Source of the DNA: an uncultured Prevotella sp.
Lineage (GTDB): Bacteria > Bacteroidota > Bacteroidia > Bacteroidales > Bacteroidaceae
Assembly: GCA_945873145.1 (NCBI GenBank)
Contig: CAMCBZ010000020.1
Coordinates: 1 to 52,268 of the forward strand
DNA: 52,268 nt
Direction: 5' to 3'
Part shown: positions 23,253 through 32,600 of the stretch, in pieces
Numbering within the stretch: the first letter of the stretch is position 1
Layout: each line of letters opens with the position of its first letter
Made by a program: the position numbers and the translations under genes
Notes under the pieces: model-generated
Databases searched by the model: none
What the model saw: the letters and a program-made list of their open reading frames with translations, nothing else
Told to the model about the DNA's origin: nothing

Positions 23253-23909
23253 CTACTCTGCGTTAGCCTTTATCTTCTCAGCCATTCGTTTGCCGGCATC
23301 AAAGGCTTGCTGAAGTTCTTCCTCCCAGTGCTCGGCGTTATATTTCTTTCTTCCCTCTGGATTCATCGCATCCATCTCATAACGGTCGTAGTTCTTCACC
23401 TGTAGCGTGTTGCATGCATCAATGCGCTCTATGTCGCCGAGTTTGGCAAGAAGAAAATTCTCCTCGGTATTCATATTGTTGTGGACAGCCTCAGCATCTG
23501 ACGGCATGTCGTTCATCGTAAGAATCAGTGCCAAGGGCATCTTCCGCTGTGGGGTTATCGAGAAATCCTCTTGCGACAGCCATGGATAGGTGAAACGTTC
23601 TATAAAAGTCTGCATCTGACCGGTCCAACGGCCAAAGAAAACCGGTGAGGCCAAGACGAGGCCATCGGACTGGTTGACTTCCTGGATGACTGGGAGAAGA
23701 CCGTCCTTTATCTTACACTCGTGAGAGGCTTTGCCGCGTACTTTACAGGCCAGACAAGAATAGCAGCCCTTATAATCAATGTCGTAGAGCCGGACATGCT
23801 TCACCTCAATAGCCTTATCAACAGATTTCACTCCTTCCGAGAACTTCTCTATCATGGCGGCCGTATTCATGGTCTTACGAGGCCCGCCATCAATGGTCAT
23901 TATCTTCAT
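23253..23909 (-). CDS. Flavodoxin-fold NAD(P)H-dependent oxidoreductase with Cys cluster
   Basis: 218 residues. MKIMTIDGGPRKTMNTAAMI is the FMN phosphate loop of the NADPH-dependent FMN reductase family. GCYSCLACKVRG plus a later Cys in SHECKIKD gives a CxxCxxC...C set like that of iron-sulfur flavoproteins, so a bound cluster is possible. SPVFFGRWTGQMQTFIERF is the second flavin contact. It is cytoplasmic. It diverges from the AraC regulator at 24042, its probable controller. Confidence 0.88.
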   Translation of the reverse strand: MKIMTIDGGPRKTMNTAAMIEKFSEGVKSVDKAIEVKHVRLYDIDYKGCYSCLACKVRGKASHECKIKDGLLPVIQEVNQSDGLVLASPVFFGRWTGQMQTFIERFTYPWLSQEDFSITPQRKMPLALILTMNDMPSDAEAVHNNMNTEENFLLAKLGDIERIDACNTLQVKNYDRYEMDAMNPEGRKKYNAEHWEEELQQAFDAGKRMAEKIKANAE

Positions 23910-24011
23910 ATCAATAAATTTATCTTGATTATGGTCGCATAAGGTACATAGATTATGCGTTAAAGTAAAGTTAATATCGAAACAGAATATGTCTGAAACG
24001 AAACAATTACT

Positions 24012-24019
24012 TAAATTTG
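24012..24019 (+). promoter_or_regulatory. -7 box TAAATTTG for the AraC-family gene
   Basis: Followed by CAAAGG, 22 bases before the ATG at 24042. Confidence 0.6.
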
Positions 24020-24041
24020 CAAAGGATTAAAATATTCCGTT

Positions 24042-24914
24042 ATGCTCACACTTCGACAAATGAGACAGCTCTATTCTGGGCTGCACCCGGAAGAATACTG
24101 GGAAGACTTAATATGCTGCGGCCATATCTTGGGCTGCGATATTGAAACCGGCAATCTGGAAAGATTCTCTCTGTTCTCGTTCTTGCTGATATGCCGTGGC
24201 AGTGTCAGCATCAAATATAGTGACCGGCAGTTTACGCTCAATGCTGGCGACCTGCATGTCTATGCACCGGGCATACCCACTGAAATCGTACATAAGAGCG
24301 ACGACTATGAAGCCTGGATTCTCAACATAGATGAGCAGATGGTCTATCACACACCACAATTGGAGCATGTGGTGAAGGTGGCTTGCTTCACGGTATCACA
24401 ACATCCCTGCCCTGTGCTCAACCTTTCTGGTGAAATTGCCGAAAGAATCAGGCAACTTATGGTACTGGTTCATAAGCATATCCTTGCCAAACCGACGACC
24501 TATACAAAAGAGTTGCTCCTGACAGCTATTCGACTGATGTGCGTAGAACTTCTAAACACTCAGGACAACGTAGTGGTCAAACATCATTATTCAGAGCGCC
24601 ATGAAAAGACATTTGCTGACTTCTTGCAACTCGTCTCTCAGCATTTTGTCAAGCACCACGACCTTGCTTTCTATGCCGGACATCTCAATATGACAACCAC
24701 ATATCTTTCACGTATCGTCAAACAGATGAGTGGCCATACCGTTCAGCATTTCATTTCCCAAGCATTGGCTTCTGAGGCCACTGTCCTGCTCAAGACCACC
24801 AGCATGAGTATAACTGAAATCGCATTGCGACTGAATTTTGCAGACCAAGCCTCTTTTACAAAGTTTTTCATCCGTATGAAAGGAATGCCTCCAAAGGCCT
24901 TCAGAAAATCATGA
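24042..24914 (+). CDS. AraC-family transcription regulator
   Basis: 290 residues. The N-terminal cupin-like sensing half (SVSIKYSDRQFTLNAGDLHV) is followed by two C-terminal HTH units: DLAFYAGHLNMTTTYLSRIV and MSITEIALRLNFADQASFTK, ending FFIRMKGMPPKAFRKS. This is the form of one-component regulators binding a small effector. It is divergent from the iron-sulfur-flavoprotein-like gene, with 132 bases between them that probably hold shared control sites. Confidence 0.92.
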   Translation: MLTLRQMRQLYSGLHPEEYWEDLICCGHILGCDIETGNLERFSLFSFLLICRGSVSIKYSDRQFTLNAGDLHVYAPGIPTEIVHKSDDYEAWILNIDEQMVYHTPQLEHVVKVACFTVSQHPCPVLNLSGEIAERIRQLMVLVHKHILAKPTTYTKELLLTAIRLMCVELLNTQDNVVVKHHYSERHEKTFADFLQLVSQHFVKHHDLAFYAGHLNMTTTYLSRIVKQMSGHTVQHFISQALASEATVLLKTTSMSITEIALRLNFADQASFTKFFIRMKGMPPKAFRKS

Positions 24915-25144
24915 ACTGCCGCAAAGCCGCTACTCTTCCAATAGCTCAAGGAAAATAGCTATTTCAACCAAGACCAGGAAAGCCTTTAAATCAGGCTGGT
25001 GCGCTAAAGGCAGAAGTTAATAGTTAGAAATTAGCAGTGGGAAGTCTCGTGAGGGTTGATGCTCTCCCTACGGGGAAGGGACGAGAACCGTAGGGGCGGG
25101 GGCAAACCGTGAGTGGAGGATGGGAAGTTGAAAAGGTTAGTTGA

Positions 25145-25266
25145 AAAACTATTGAAAACGTTTCATTAATTGCAAGGAAAAACTTAATTTTGCAATGATA
25201 ACCGCAGAAAAATGTAAGCCGCTACATGCTTCCGCACTTAATAGTGTAAGGATGAAGATTGAAAGG
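25145..25266 (+). promoter_or_regulatory. Promoter/operator/hairpin leader, copy 2
   Basis: It holds the same palindrome GAAAACGTTTC (25154-25164) and -7 box TAATTTTG (25185-25192), and the left hairpin arm GCAGAAAAATGTA (25204-25216). The right arm TACATGCTTCCGC (25223-25235) now has three mismatches. A short frame again opens MKIER. Confidence 0.65.
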
Positions 25267-25318
25267 GACATGTCTACAGGATCTTAAAATATAGATAACT
25301 TGCCATTAGAATAATGTG

Positions 25319-25366
25319 CGAAAACGGAATGCACCCGTGGACGAATTCGATAATGACTATATGAGT
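25319..25366 (+). pseudogene. Scrap of a second YolD-like gene
   Basis: RKRNAPVDEFDNDYMS aligns with RRRNAPVDENGDNSI at the end of 23034-23243. Only the last codons survive. Confidence 0.6.
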
Positions 25367-25388
25367 AAAAACTTAAATACAAAACGAG

Positions 25389-25952
25389 ATGAAAAACTTT
25401 AATCCGAGAGCGTGGTTTATGCCACAGTCAGTTATTGTTATTGGCACTTACAATGCCGACGGGACACCCAATGCGATGAACGCAGCGTGGAGTGGTCAGT
25501 GGGATAATGACAAGATCATGATTTCGATGGGCAACCATCAGACCACGGTCAACCTCAACGCCAATCCCGACTTTACCGTTGCCTTTGCCACTACTGAAAC
25601 CATGGTGGCAGCAGACTATGTAGGCATTGTCAGCGGGAAGAAGGTAAAGGACAAGGTGGCAAAGACCGGCTGGAAAGTCGAAAAGGGTGAGCAGGTCAAT
25701 GCGCCCGTGTTCACTGACTTCCCCATGACGATGGAGTGCCGCATCGAGCGGAAGATTGATGAGTCGGAGACGGGCTACTACATCGTGGCCAAGATTCTGA
25801 ATATCCGAGTAGACGAGGAATACCTTGCCGAGGACGGCAAGCCGGACTTGGAGAAGATGCACCTGTTGACATTCGACCCCGTACATCTCGGCTACCTTGA
25901 AATTGGCAAGCGTGTGGGCAACGCCTTCAAGGACGGAACCCAGCTTAAATAA
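25389..25952 (+). CDS. Flavin reductase-like FMN-binding protein
   Basis: 187 residues. The split-barrel flavin-reductase domain is visible: WFMPQSVIVIGTYNADGTPN, MNAAWSGQWDNDKIMISMG and NLNANPDFTVAFAT form the FMN-binding strands. It probably binds FMN and reduces flavin or a metal complex with NAD(P)H; the substrate is unknown. It is the first gene of a tight same-strand run to 28129. Confidence 0.92.
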   Translation: MKNFNPRAWFMPQSVIVIGTYNADGTPNAMNAAWSGQWDNDKIMISMGNHQTTVNLNANPDFTVAFATTETMVAADYVGIVSGKKVKDKVAKTGWKVEKGEQVNAPVFTDFPMTMECRIERKIDESETGYYIVAKILNIRVDEEYLAEDGKPDLEKMHLLTFDPVHLGYLEIGKRVGNAFKDGTQLK

Positions 25953-25964
25953 CGCCATCAGCTG

Positions 25965-26321
25965 ATGAACATCGAAGAAGTACGCGAGTATGCGTTGTCC
26001 TTGCCGGGCACCACGGAAGACCAGGCTTATGGTGAGGACTGGGTATTGTTTCGTATAGAAGGAAAAATTTTCCTACATATATGGTTGGACGCCCCAGAGC
26101 CCTCCTGTGCCCTGAAACTACCGCCCGAGCAAGGACAGACGCTGCGCGACCACTATGACGGCATCCGTCCGGCCTACCATCTTAATAAGGTGCATTGGAG
26201 CGATGTCCTCCTTGATGAGATTGACGGCGACATGGTGAAGGACCTGATCCGCCAGTCCTACCAACTCGTGCTCAGCAAACTGCCCAAGCGCTTGAGAGAA
26301 AAATATAGGATTGAACCATGA
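25965..26321 (+). CDS. MmcQ/YjbR-family protein
   Basis: 118 residues with the family pattern: LPGTTEDQAYGEDWVLFRIE near the start, then FLHIWLDAPEPSCALKLPPE and HLNKVHWSDVLLDE. The CyaY-like fold is thought to bind DNA or act as an adaptor; the role is unproved. It overlaps the next gene's ATG by four bases. Confidence 0.9.
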   Translation: MNIEEVREYALSLPGTTEDQAYGEDWVLFRIEGKIFLHIWLDAPEPSCALKLPPEQGQTLRDHYDGIRPAYHLNKVHWSDVLLDEIDGDMVKDLIRQSYQLVLSKLPKRLREKYRIEP

Positions 26322-26560
26322 ACACACCTGACATTGACACAACCAACATGTGCTCGCACCTGCGGCACAAACTGATGGATGCCGACGGTGTCTACCATCA
26401 AATTTGGCAAACGTTAAACGACGACCCAGAGCTGACAGCGGTCGTGCGTTCCCGTCAGCTCCACATCTACCGCAATGGCAAGAAAGTGCTGGTGCTGAAA
26501 GGAAAGGCCAAACCGCAGATAGTCAAAGAGGACATAATTGACAAATACATTAAAGATTGA
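26318..26560 (+). CDS. Conserved small protein, paralog of 15080-15331
   Basis: 80 residues, starting in an ATGA overlap with the YjbR gene. Nearly the whole length matches the first copy; differences are conservative (DNDGIYHHLWQQI against DADGVYHQIWQTL). Here it sits in a redox-type operon, there beside a macro-like gene, so its partner is unclear. Function unknown. Confidence 0.82.
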   Translation: MNTPDIDTTNMCSHLRHKLMDADGVYHQIWQTLNDDPELTAVVRSRQLHIYRNGKKVLVLKGKAKPQIVKEDIIDKYIKD

Positions 26561-26565
26561 CAGGC

Positions 26566-26964
26566 ATGGAATCAAGAAAAGATATTGCAGCCGAGAAGAA
26601 GGCAAGTTTTAAATATAATTGCGCACAGGCAGTGCTGACAACGTATAGTGATTTGACAGGGTTGGACGAGAACACTGCCATGAGTATGACCGACGGCTTT
26701 GCTGCCGGAATGACGAATATGGAGGGCACCTGCGGCGCGTTGATAGGAGCTGACATGGTGTTAGGACTGATTAATAAAGACAAGAGCAAAACCATGAAGC
26801 AGATGCGCGAGATCATGCAGAAGTTCGAAGACCGTAACCATGCCACTCAGTGTAGAAAGCTGAAAGGTGTAGATACCCACGTGGTGCTTCGTCCATGTCC
26901 ATTATGTGTGGCTGATGCCTGTGAGTTCTTGGAAGAAGCATTGAAAACAAACGAAGGGAGATAA
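26566..26964 (+). CDS. C_GCAxxG_C_C family protein
   Basis: 132 residues from ATG 26566. It carries NCAQAVLTTYSD, GFAAGMTNMEGTCGALIGAD and a C-terminal CRKLKG...CPLCVADACEF set, the spaced cysteines that name the family. Relatives are probable redox or metal-binding proteins with disulfide-like chemistry; no reaction is established. It lies inside the run with flavin reductase and DsrE-like genes. Confidence 0.9.
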   Translation: MESRKDIAAEKKASFKYNCAQAVLTTYSDLTGLDENTAMSMTDGFAAGMTNMEGTCGALIGADMVLGLINKDKSKTMKQMREIMQKFEDRNHATQCRKLKGVDTHVVLRPCPLCVADACEFLEEALKTNEGR

Positions 26965-26968
26965 TCGT

Positions 26969-27322
26969 ATGAATGTGTTCGACATAAAGTTCTCAAAGGT
27001 GTTTCCCCTGCTCATAGCCAAGGTGGAGCGCAAGGGACGCAAGGCTGAAGAAGTGTATGCCGTGACAGAGTGGCTGACAGGCTACAGCAAGGAAGCCCTT
27101 GACAGCTTGCTCAATAGCGACATCACCTATGGGGATTTCTTTGATCATGCTCCACAGATGAATTCAGGACGAATGAAAGTGAAAGGAAAAATTTGTGGGG
27201 TGCGGATAGAGGATATAGCAGACCAGAAGATACGCGACATGCGCATCCTCGACAAGTTGGTTGATGAGATTGCAAAAGGAAAGTCGGTAGAGAAGATTTT
27301 CAAAGGCACTGATGCCTTATAG
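26969..27322 (+). CDS. DUF2200 family protein
   Basis: 117 residues. FSKVFPLLIAKVERKGRKAE, EWLTGYSKEALDSLL and ITYGDFFDHAPQMNSGRMKV are the conserved blocks. It is a small cytoplasmic protein of unknown role. It starts 4 bases after the previous gene. Confidence 0.9.
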   Translation: MNVFDIKFSKVFPLLIAKVERKGRKAEEVYAVTEWLTGYSKEALDSLLNSDITYGDFFDHAPQMNSGRMKVKGKICGVRIEDIADQKIRDMRILDKLVDEIAKGKSVEKIFKGTDAL

Positions 27323-27351
27323 AAATAAAATCTACATGGTCGAATATTAAT

Positions 27352-27753
27352 GTGCCACGGGAAATATCCACTGTGCCGGTGTCCATCTTCTTCACTTTCT
27401 GGGGACTCAATGTCATCAAGAAAGAGCATAAGCCCCACGTGAAGAAGGACTTCTTCGGAAAGATGTTCAGTTGGATGCTGCCCTCGTCGTCACGCAAGCT
27501 TCATCTCTCCCAAATGAGTTTCTTTGGCATGGGCGACCGTCTGATGCGCCACATCATGCGCAGAAAGAATATCGAGCAGCTTGAAGACCTACGACAGGCT
27601 GCCCAAAAGGCCGGTGTGGAGTTCATCGCCTGCCAGATGACGATGGACATGATGGGAATAGCGAAGGAAGAGCTGATCGATGGCGTCACCGTTGGTGGCG
27701 TAGCAACGTATATGCAGCGTGCTGAGCAGGCAAATGTGAACCTTTTTATTTAA
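27352..27753 (+). pseudogene. DsrE/DrsH-like protein lacking its N-terminus
   Basis: The frame enters at VSIFFTFWGLNVIKKEHKPH, normally about residue 30-40 of this family, and continues through KLHLSQMSFFGMGDRLMRHI, FIACQMTMDMMGI and TVGGVATYMQRA to the end. The first beta-alpha unit is missing; only a GTG at 27352 could start it. Family members move sulfur or bind coenzyme-like ligands. Loss of the N-terminal strand probably destroys the fold, although the rest is intact. A deletion between DUF2200 and this gene explains it. Confidence 0.65.
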
Positions 27754-27757
27754 GTCG

Positions 27758-28129
27758 ATGATGTTTGACAGACAAAAGATGTGTCGTGTGCGCGACATTT
27801 ACCACGCCATCACAGAACTGGAGAATGGAATGGAAGCTGCTTATGGTCTCAATCTCAATGAGGCCATGCTGCTTTGCAACTTGAGCGACAAGGGCAGCAT
27901 GACAGCCGGAGAGGTAGGCGACTGCCTCGGCCTCACGCAGTCGAACGCCTCAAAGGTGATACGCTCACTTGAGAAGAAGAAGCTGCTCAAGCGCTCACTT
28001 GACAAGCACGATAAGCGTATCATGCACTTCCAACTTTCCAAAGTCGGAGAAGAGAAGCTCAATGGCATGGACTGTCAGAGCATCACCTTACCCCCGCTCC
28101 TGGAAAGTTGCGTTACTGAAAGATCGTAA
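27758..28129 (+). CDS. MarR-family transcription regulator
   Basis: 123 residues; ATGs at 27758, 27761 and 27779 are all possible. The winged helix is clear: LNLNEAMLLCNLSDKGSMTA, then VGDCLGLTQSNASKVIRSLE and the wing KKLLKRSLDKHDKRIMHFQL. The C-terminal dimerisation helix is shorter than usual. It ends the operon and probably regulates it. Confidence 0.85.
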   Translation: MMFDRQKMCRVRDIYHAITELENGMEAAYGLNLNEAMLLCNLSDKGSMTAGEVGDCLGLTQSNASKVIRSLEKKKLLKRSLDKHDKRIMHFQLSKVGEEKLNGMDCQSITLPPLLESCVTERS

Positions 28130-28310
28130 TCGCTTATTCATTAGCAGAATCAAGGCAGTCCATTTAGGACTGCCTGATTGGTAACTTGTTTAGGAATAAG
28201 AAGAAAGAAGTGTAAACTAAGTTAGGAATAACAAGCAAAACTGTCAACCAAAATCAGTACACAACAACTTGAGTTTGCTGTCTGACAAACAATCGTTCGC
28301 TACGTAGAAA

Positions 28311-28345
28311 AAGATCGTTCCCTACGTAGCGAACGATCTTTTTCT
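28311..28345 (+). terminator. Hairpin terminator after the MarR operon
   Basis: AAGATCGTTC (28311-28320) pairs with GAACGATCTT (28331-28340) around a loop containing the self-complementary CTACGTAG. TTTTTC follows. A partial copy of the left arm and loop lies just upstream (28292-28307). Confidence 0.75.
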
Positions 28346-28379
28346 TAGCGTTACAATATTGGGAACATTGTTTCAACCT

Positions 28380-28445
28380 CACAAGAACACAGCTTCGACC
28401 CCGTGAAAACACTGCTTTGATGCCATAAGAACACTGCTTGTCATC
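28380..28445. repeat. 22-bp tandem repeat, three units
   Basis: Units at 28380, 28402 and 28424 share a RAACACNGCTT core (AAGAACACAGCTT, GAAAACACTGCTT, AAGAACACTGCTT) at exact 22-base spacing. Confidence 0.65.
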
Positions 28446-29043
28446 AACGACATAACCAAGAAGGAAAAGAAAAAGTCCTGGACTGGTTTTAGCTTCTAAT
28501 GGAGCTTGAGACTCAACCCTTCGGAGTTAAAACCTGTTCATGACGAAATTGCCTTGACATTAATTCAGAGATGATAACGAATAGCCGCCCACGGAAAATA
28601 ACCACAGTGCCCTTTAGCATCAGACAAAATCGCTTTCCTCACTACTCTTTGTTTGGTAGAAGCAGAGAAAGGTGTTTTAATAGCGTCTTCACGCTTGAAT
28701 GAAAGTGTCAAAGTGATCAGAGCACAGTAGGCCTTCGTGGGAAAGAATCGATTCCCTGAGGCTGTTGTCTGTCTGAAAAGCGAACAAAGTTAGAAGATGG
28801 AGTAATAATGCTTTATAGACATAACGACATGAAGAACAGCATTTCCTTTACACACAAGTGCTACTGAATGTTCCATGCTTTACAAAGACGGCAAGCGGAT
28901 GCAAAATGTTAGCTTAACTCGCGGCTTAAATGCCCCCCTATGGAATTAGGAATCCATGACGACTTCTTTCACTGTTGTGACGAAAGTGTTCGATCATCAA
29001 AAAAAAAATATTCCCAAAGGTGGAGAATATCGAATATTATGCT

Positions 29044-29051
29044 TATTTTTG
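29044..29051 (+). promoter_or_regulatory. -7 box TATTTTTG for the alpha-2-macroglobulin gene
   Basis: 93 bases before ATG 29144, leaving a long leader. Confidence 0.5.
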
Positions 29052-29143
29052 TAACGTAAACTGACGAGTTTGTCTCACAACCAAGATCGTGAGCGAATCT
29101 CAACGACCTGAAACAACGAGAAACGAAGTAAAGCTTTCTGTAT

Positions 29144-29686
29144 ATGAGAACAATCTACACCATTTTGCTTTTGCTGTTGTGTGCCATTTTACCGGCAGAG
29201 GCACAACAAGACTATCAACAGCTTTGGGCAGACGTCTATCGCCAGGCCAAGGCCGACAAGCCCAAGAATGAGATGAACATCCTTGAGCGTATCAGCGACA
29301 AAGCCTTGAAAGAGAACCACTATGGTCAGTTGCTCACTGCCGACCTGCTCCGTCTGTCATTGGTGCGTCAGACCTATGGCGACGACTCCCTGGCCTCCGT
29401 CCGTCAGCAGTTGGAGCAAAAGATGCGTGAGGCCAAGAAGGAACATCCTGCCTTGGCCACCGTCTGTGCCTGTGCCCTGGGACTAAAGAACGAGGCACTG
29501 GCCGACCCGGCACTACTGGCCCACTCCCAAGCCGGTGACCTCTCGCCCCTGCTCATACCCGGCAGTGAGGTGTTTGGCGGTGACTTGCTCAGCGCCATCG
29601 CATGGCAGACAGGACAATACAAAAAGGCGCACGACTACTATGAGCAGACGGGCAACCGGCGGGCAGCGCTCATCACCGATTTGTGA
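29144..29686 (+). CDS. Alpha-2-macroglobulin-like protein, N-terminal part
   Basis: 180 residues with a signal peptide (MRTIYTILLLLLCAILPAEA), then the helical N-terminal domain typical of Bacteroidota macroglobulin-like proteins (LERISDKALKENHYGQLLTA). It ends ALITDL at a TGA (29684-29686). The very next in-frame codon is ATG of the main body, so the two parts were one gene, with the stop replacing a sense codon such as TGG. If the stop is real, only this piece is exported. Confidence 0.8.
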   Translation: MRTIYTILLLLLCAILPAEAQQDYQQLWADVYRQAKADKPKNEMNILERISDKALKENHYGQLLTADLLRLSLVRQTYGDDSLASVRQQLEQKMREAKKEHPALATVCACALGLKNEALADPALLAHSQAGDLSPLLIPGSEVFGGDLLSAIAWQTGQYKKAHDYYEQTGNRRAALITDL

Positions 29687-32600
29687 ATGGCACCGTCGGA
29701 CAGCAAAAGTCGCATCGTGCAATGGTGCGACTCTCTGCTTGCCAAGTATGGCGACCTCAAGGAGAGCCAACTCGTCACCGCTCTCAAAGCCCGCCAACTC
29801 AGCGACTCAGCAAGCGTAGCCATCTCTGCCAGTATCCTGCGGAAATGGGCTGGCGACACATCAGAATATGGCAATCCACTGCGCAATATAGAATTAGAAG
29901 CCAAGGAACCTTCCCTGAGCATCCGTCTCGAAGGTAAGTACATTCATTCCAAAGAGCGACCGTGGCTGCATGTCGGTTCCACCAATCTGTCGAAAGTCGA
30001 TGTGGCTGTATATGGCACGAAGAAAGACCGACGGAGCGGTGCCCCTCTATGGCACGCAACAAGACAACTGTCCTTAGGCAGGGCATGGAGACCGGCAACG
30101 GACAGTCTGCGACTCCCCTCCCTACCCTACGGCACTTATGAAGTCGTTGCCAAGGCGCAAGGCGTGAAGCCTGTAATCCTCGGCTACATCGTCAGCGACC
30201 TCAACGTGACCGTCAGCCCCATGTCGGAGAAGAATGTAAGGATGCGCGTTGTCGACACCCACACGGGGCGTCCGGTACCAGGAGCGAAGATTGAGATTGG
30301 TGACGAAGGAAGCGACCAGTATGAAGAAGTAGAAAGCGACACGGCTGCCATTGACGTAGACACCGCCGAAGCCGATACGGCTGTATATGACCTCGATGAG
30401 ACCGAAGTGGACTCCATTTCATCAGAGCCTTCCGTCCACGGCATATTCACCACAGACGCACAAGGCGAGGCCGTGGTGCCCTACTGCGACGGAGGAATGT
30501 ACGTGCGCCCGTTCACAGCGGATGACCATTGGCGAGCGTCAGAAATGGTCTATCCAAACGAGAGCGAGCCCGCCAACCCCTGTCAAATTCTACTAAACGC
30601 CTACTCCGACCGCGCCCTCTACCGTCCGGGCGACACGGCCCACGTGGCTGTGGTGGCCTTTGTACGACGACCGGGGCACCGGCGCAAGGCACTAAGCCAC
30701 ATGCCACTCCAACTGCTGTTCAGCAACACAAGGGACTACGACCACCCCATCGACACCGTCAACGTTACAACAGACGACTACGGCACGGCGTATGCCGATA
30801 TTCCCCTAACCAAGAAATGGGTGACCGGCAACGAATACAATGGTCGGGGAGAACTGAGATGGAAGGCCGATGGAGCCTTACCACTGTTGGAGCGACTCAT
30901 CGGTCACTCTTTAATCAAGGACATAGACAATATCGATGTTGATGTCAACGGACTGTCATTCAGGGTTGAAGAATACAAGTCGGGTAGTCTGCAAGTGAGT
31001 CTCCACACCTCTCCCTCACACTACATGCCCGGTGACACAGTGACCGTAAGCGGAAGAGCCTTCCTGCTCAGTGGTGCTCCCGTCGCCGGAGCCAAAGTGG
31101 AAGTCAAGAACGACCCTACCCTTTTCACTGACAGCAATGGAATGTTCACAACGCACATTGCCGTACCAAAGGTCGCCGATCATCATTATCTCTTCCACCT
31201 TGTGAAAGCATTCACCATCACAGCGCCTGACGGACAGCAACGCACAGACCAGGTACGTTTGAGCTACAGCAACCAAAGAGCTTTCCTCTCCAGCGACATC
31301 GCCAGTGTCTTTCAGAGCGATGCTAAAGGCTACTGCCGCGACTCGCTGCTTGCCGTACGCTGCTTACTCACCGATGCTCAGAACAACAAGGTACAAGACA
31401 ACGTGAAATGGCTTCTCGACAACGGCACAAAAGGAGAAATAGCCGCCAACCGCCAGGGCTTCATCCCCATACATTCCCTGGAGGCCGGACTGCATACACT
31501 GAAGATATGGGCCGAAGGCGACACGCTGGACAACACCATTTCTATCATCGACCCAGCGGCACACCATCTTTCCAAGCCCACCTTCTTCTGGGCTGCGGCA
31601 TCGGCCGACGCGTTCAAAAGCGACGGACAACCGGTGACCCTACAGATGGGCACGACGGAGAAAGGGCTTACACTCTATTACGAGTTGCGGTCGGCAGACA
31701 GCCTGTTGGAGCGTGGATCAATGGCACTGAGCGACACCCTCCTCACACACAACTTATATTATAAGAAGACCTACGGAGGCGGCGTCACCCTCTCTGTAGC
31801 CGCCTATGGACAAGGCAGAATGAAGAGCTACGACATCATGCTACCCTACGAGGAACCGACAGAGACGCTTCACGCTCAATGGGATCAATTGGACAATGTC
31901 ACTGAACCCGGACAACAGCAAGAGTGGCGGTTGCGCGTCAGCCATCCTACAGGACAGCCTGCAGACGCCCAGGCCATGGTGACGCTCTACGACAGCGCGC
32001 TCGACCTCATCAACGACAACACTTGGAACAGCAGTTGGGAACTCCGCGACGACTTGCCAACCAGCTATACTCAAACCCTTGACAACGACGAACTCATCAA
32101 AGGCGAAACAGGACGTCCAAAGCAGTTAGCCGTGCCCGACATCCGTCCCGCAATCTTTGCCGACGGCCTCATCCGCCTTCAAGCCAACGCACGGTCAGTG
32201 GCCTATCGGTTAGGCGGATGGACACTGGAAAGCAAAGGCAAGGGCAAACCCGGCTATTGTCACGGCATCGTATATGACCCGTCGGGCGAAGTACTGATGG
32301 GAGCCATGCTGAAGACCAGCCAAGGAGCAAGTGCCGTGACGGATGTCGATGGAACGTTTTCCATACCCGTCCACGGCACGGCACAGCTCACCGCCTCATA
32401 TGTCGGTCTCCAGTCGGCAACAGTGACCGTTACCAGTGGTGAGCCGGTCGTCATCACATTGGGCGACGATGTAGACAACCTTGAGGAGGTTGTCGCATTG
32501 GGCTATGCGGAGCCGGTGGATAAGCTCTCGGCACCCGTCATCAAAAGAGACGTTGAGGTAAAGGAAGAAGACAGACTCTATGCCGCTACCAACAAGACAA

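Larger units (their letters stand above)
24915..25388 (+). other. Non-coding stretch containing a second leader copy and a gene scrap
   Basis: The first 230 bases hold nothing recognisable. At 25145-25266 the promoter/hairpin block of 22805 recurs. At 25319-25366 the frame RKRNAPVDE matches the end of the YolD-like gene; most of that gene has been deleted. The flavin reductase gene begins at 25389 and may now use this leader. Confidence 0.6.
28130..29043. other. About 0.9 kb without a convincing gene
   Basis: It contains a hairpin (28311-28340), a 22-bp triplet repeat (28380-28445), and on the minus strand a box TAACTTTG (plus strand CAAAGTTA near 28787-28794). Minus-strand frames that look partly protein-like run from about 28770 to 28520, for example KREDAIKTPFSASTKQRVVR, then, after a shift, TVVIFRGRLFVIISELMSRQ. 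They lack a start and change frame, so they are at best a dead gene. Confidence 0.5.
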
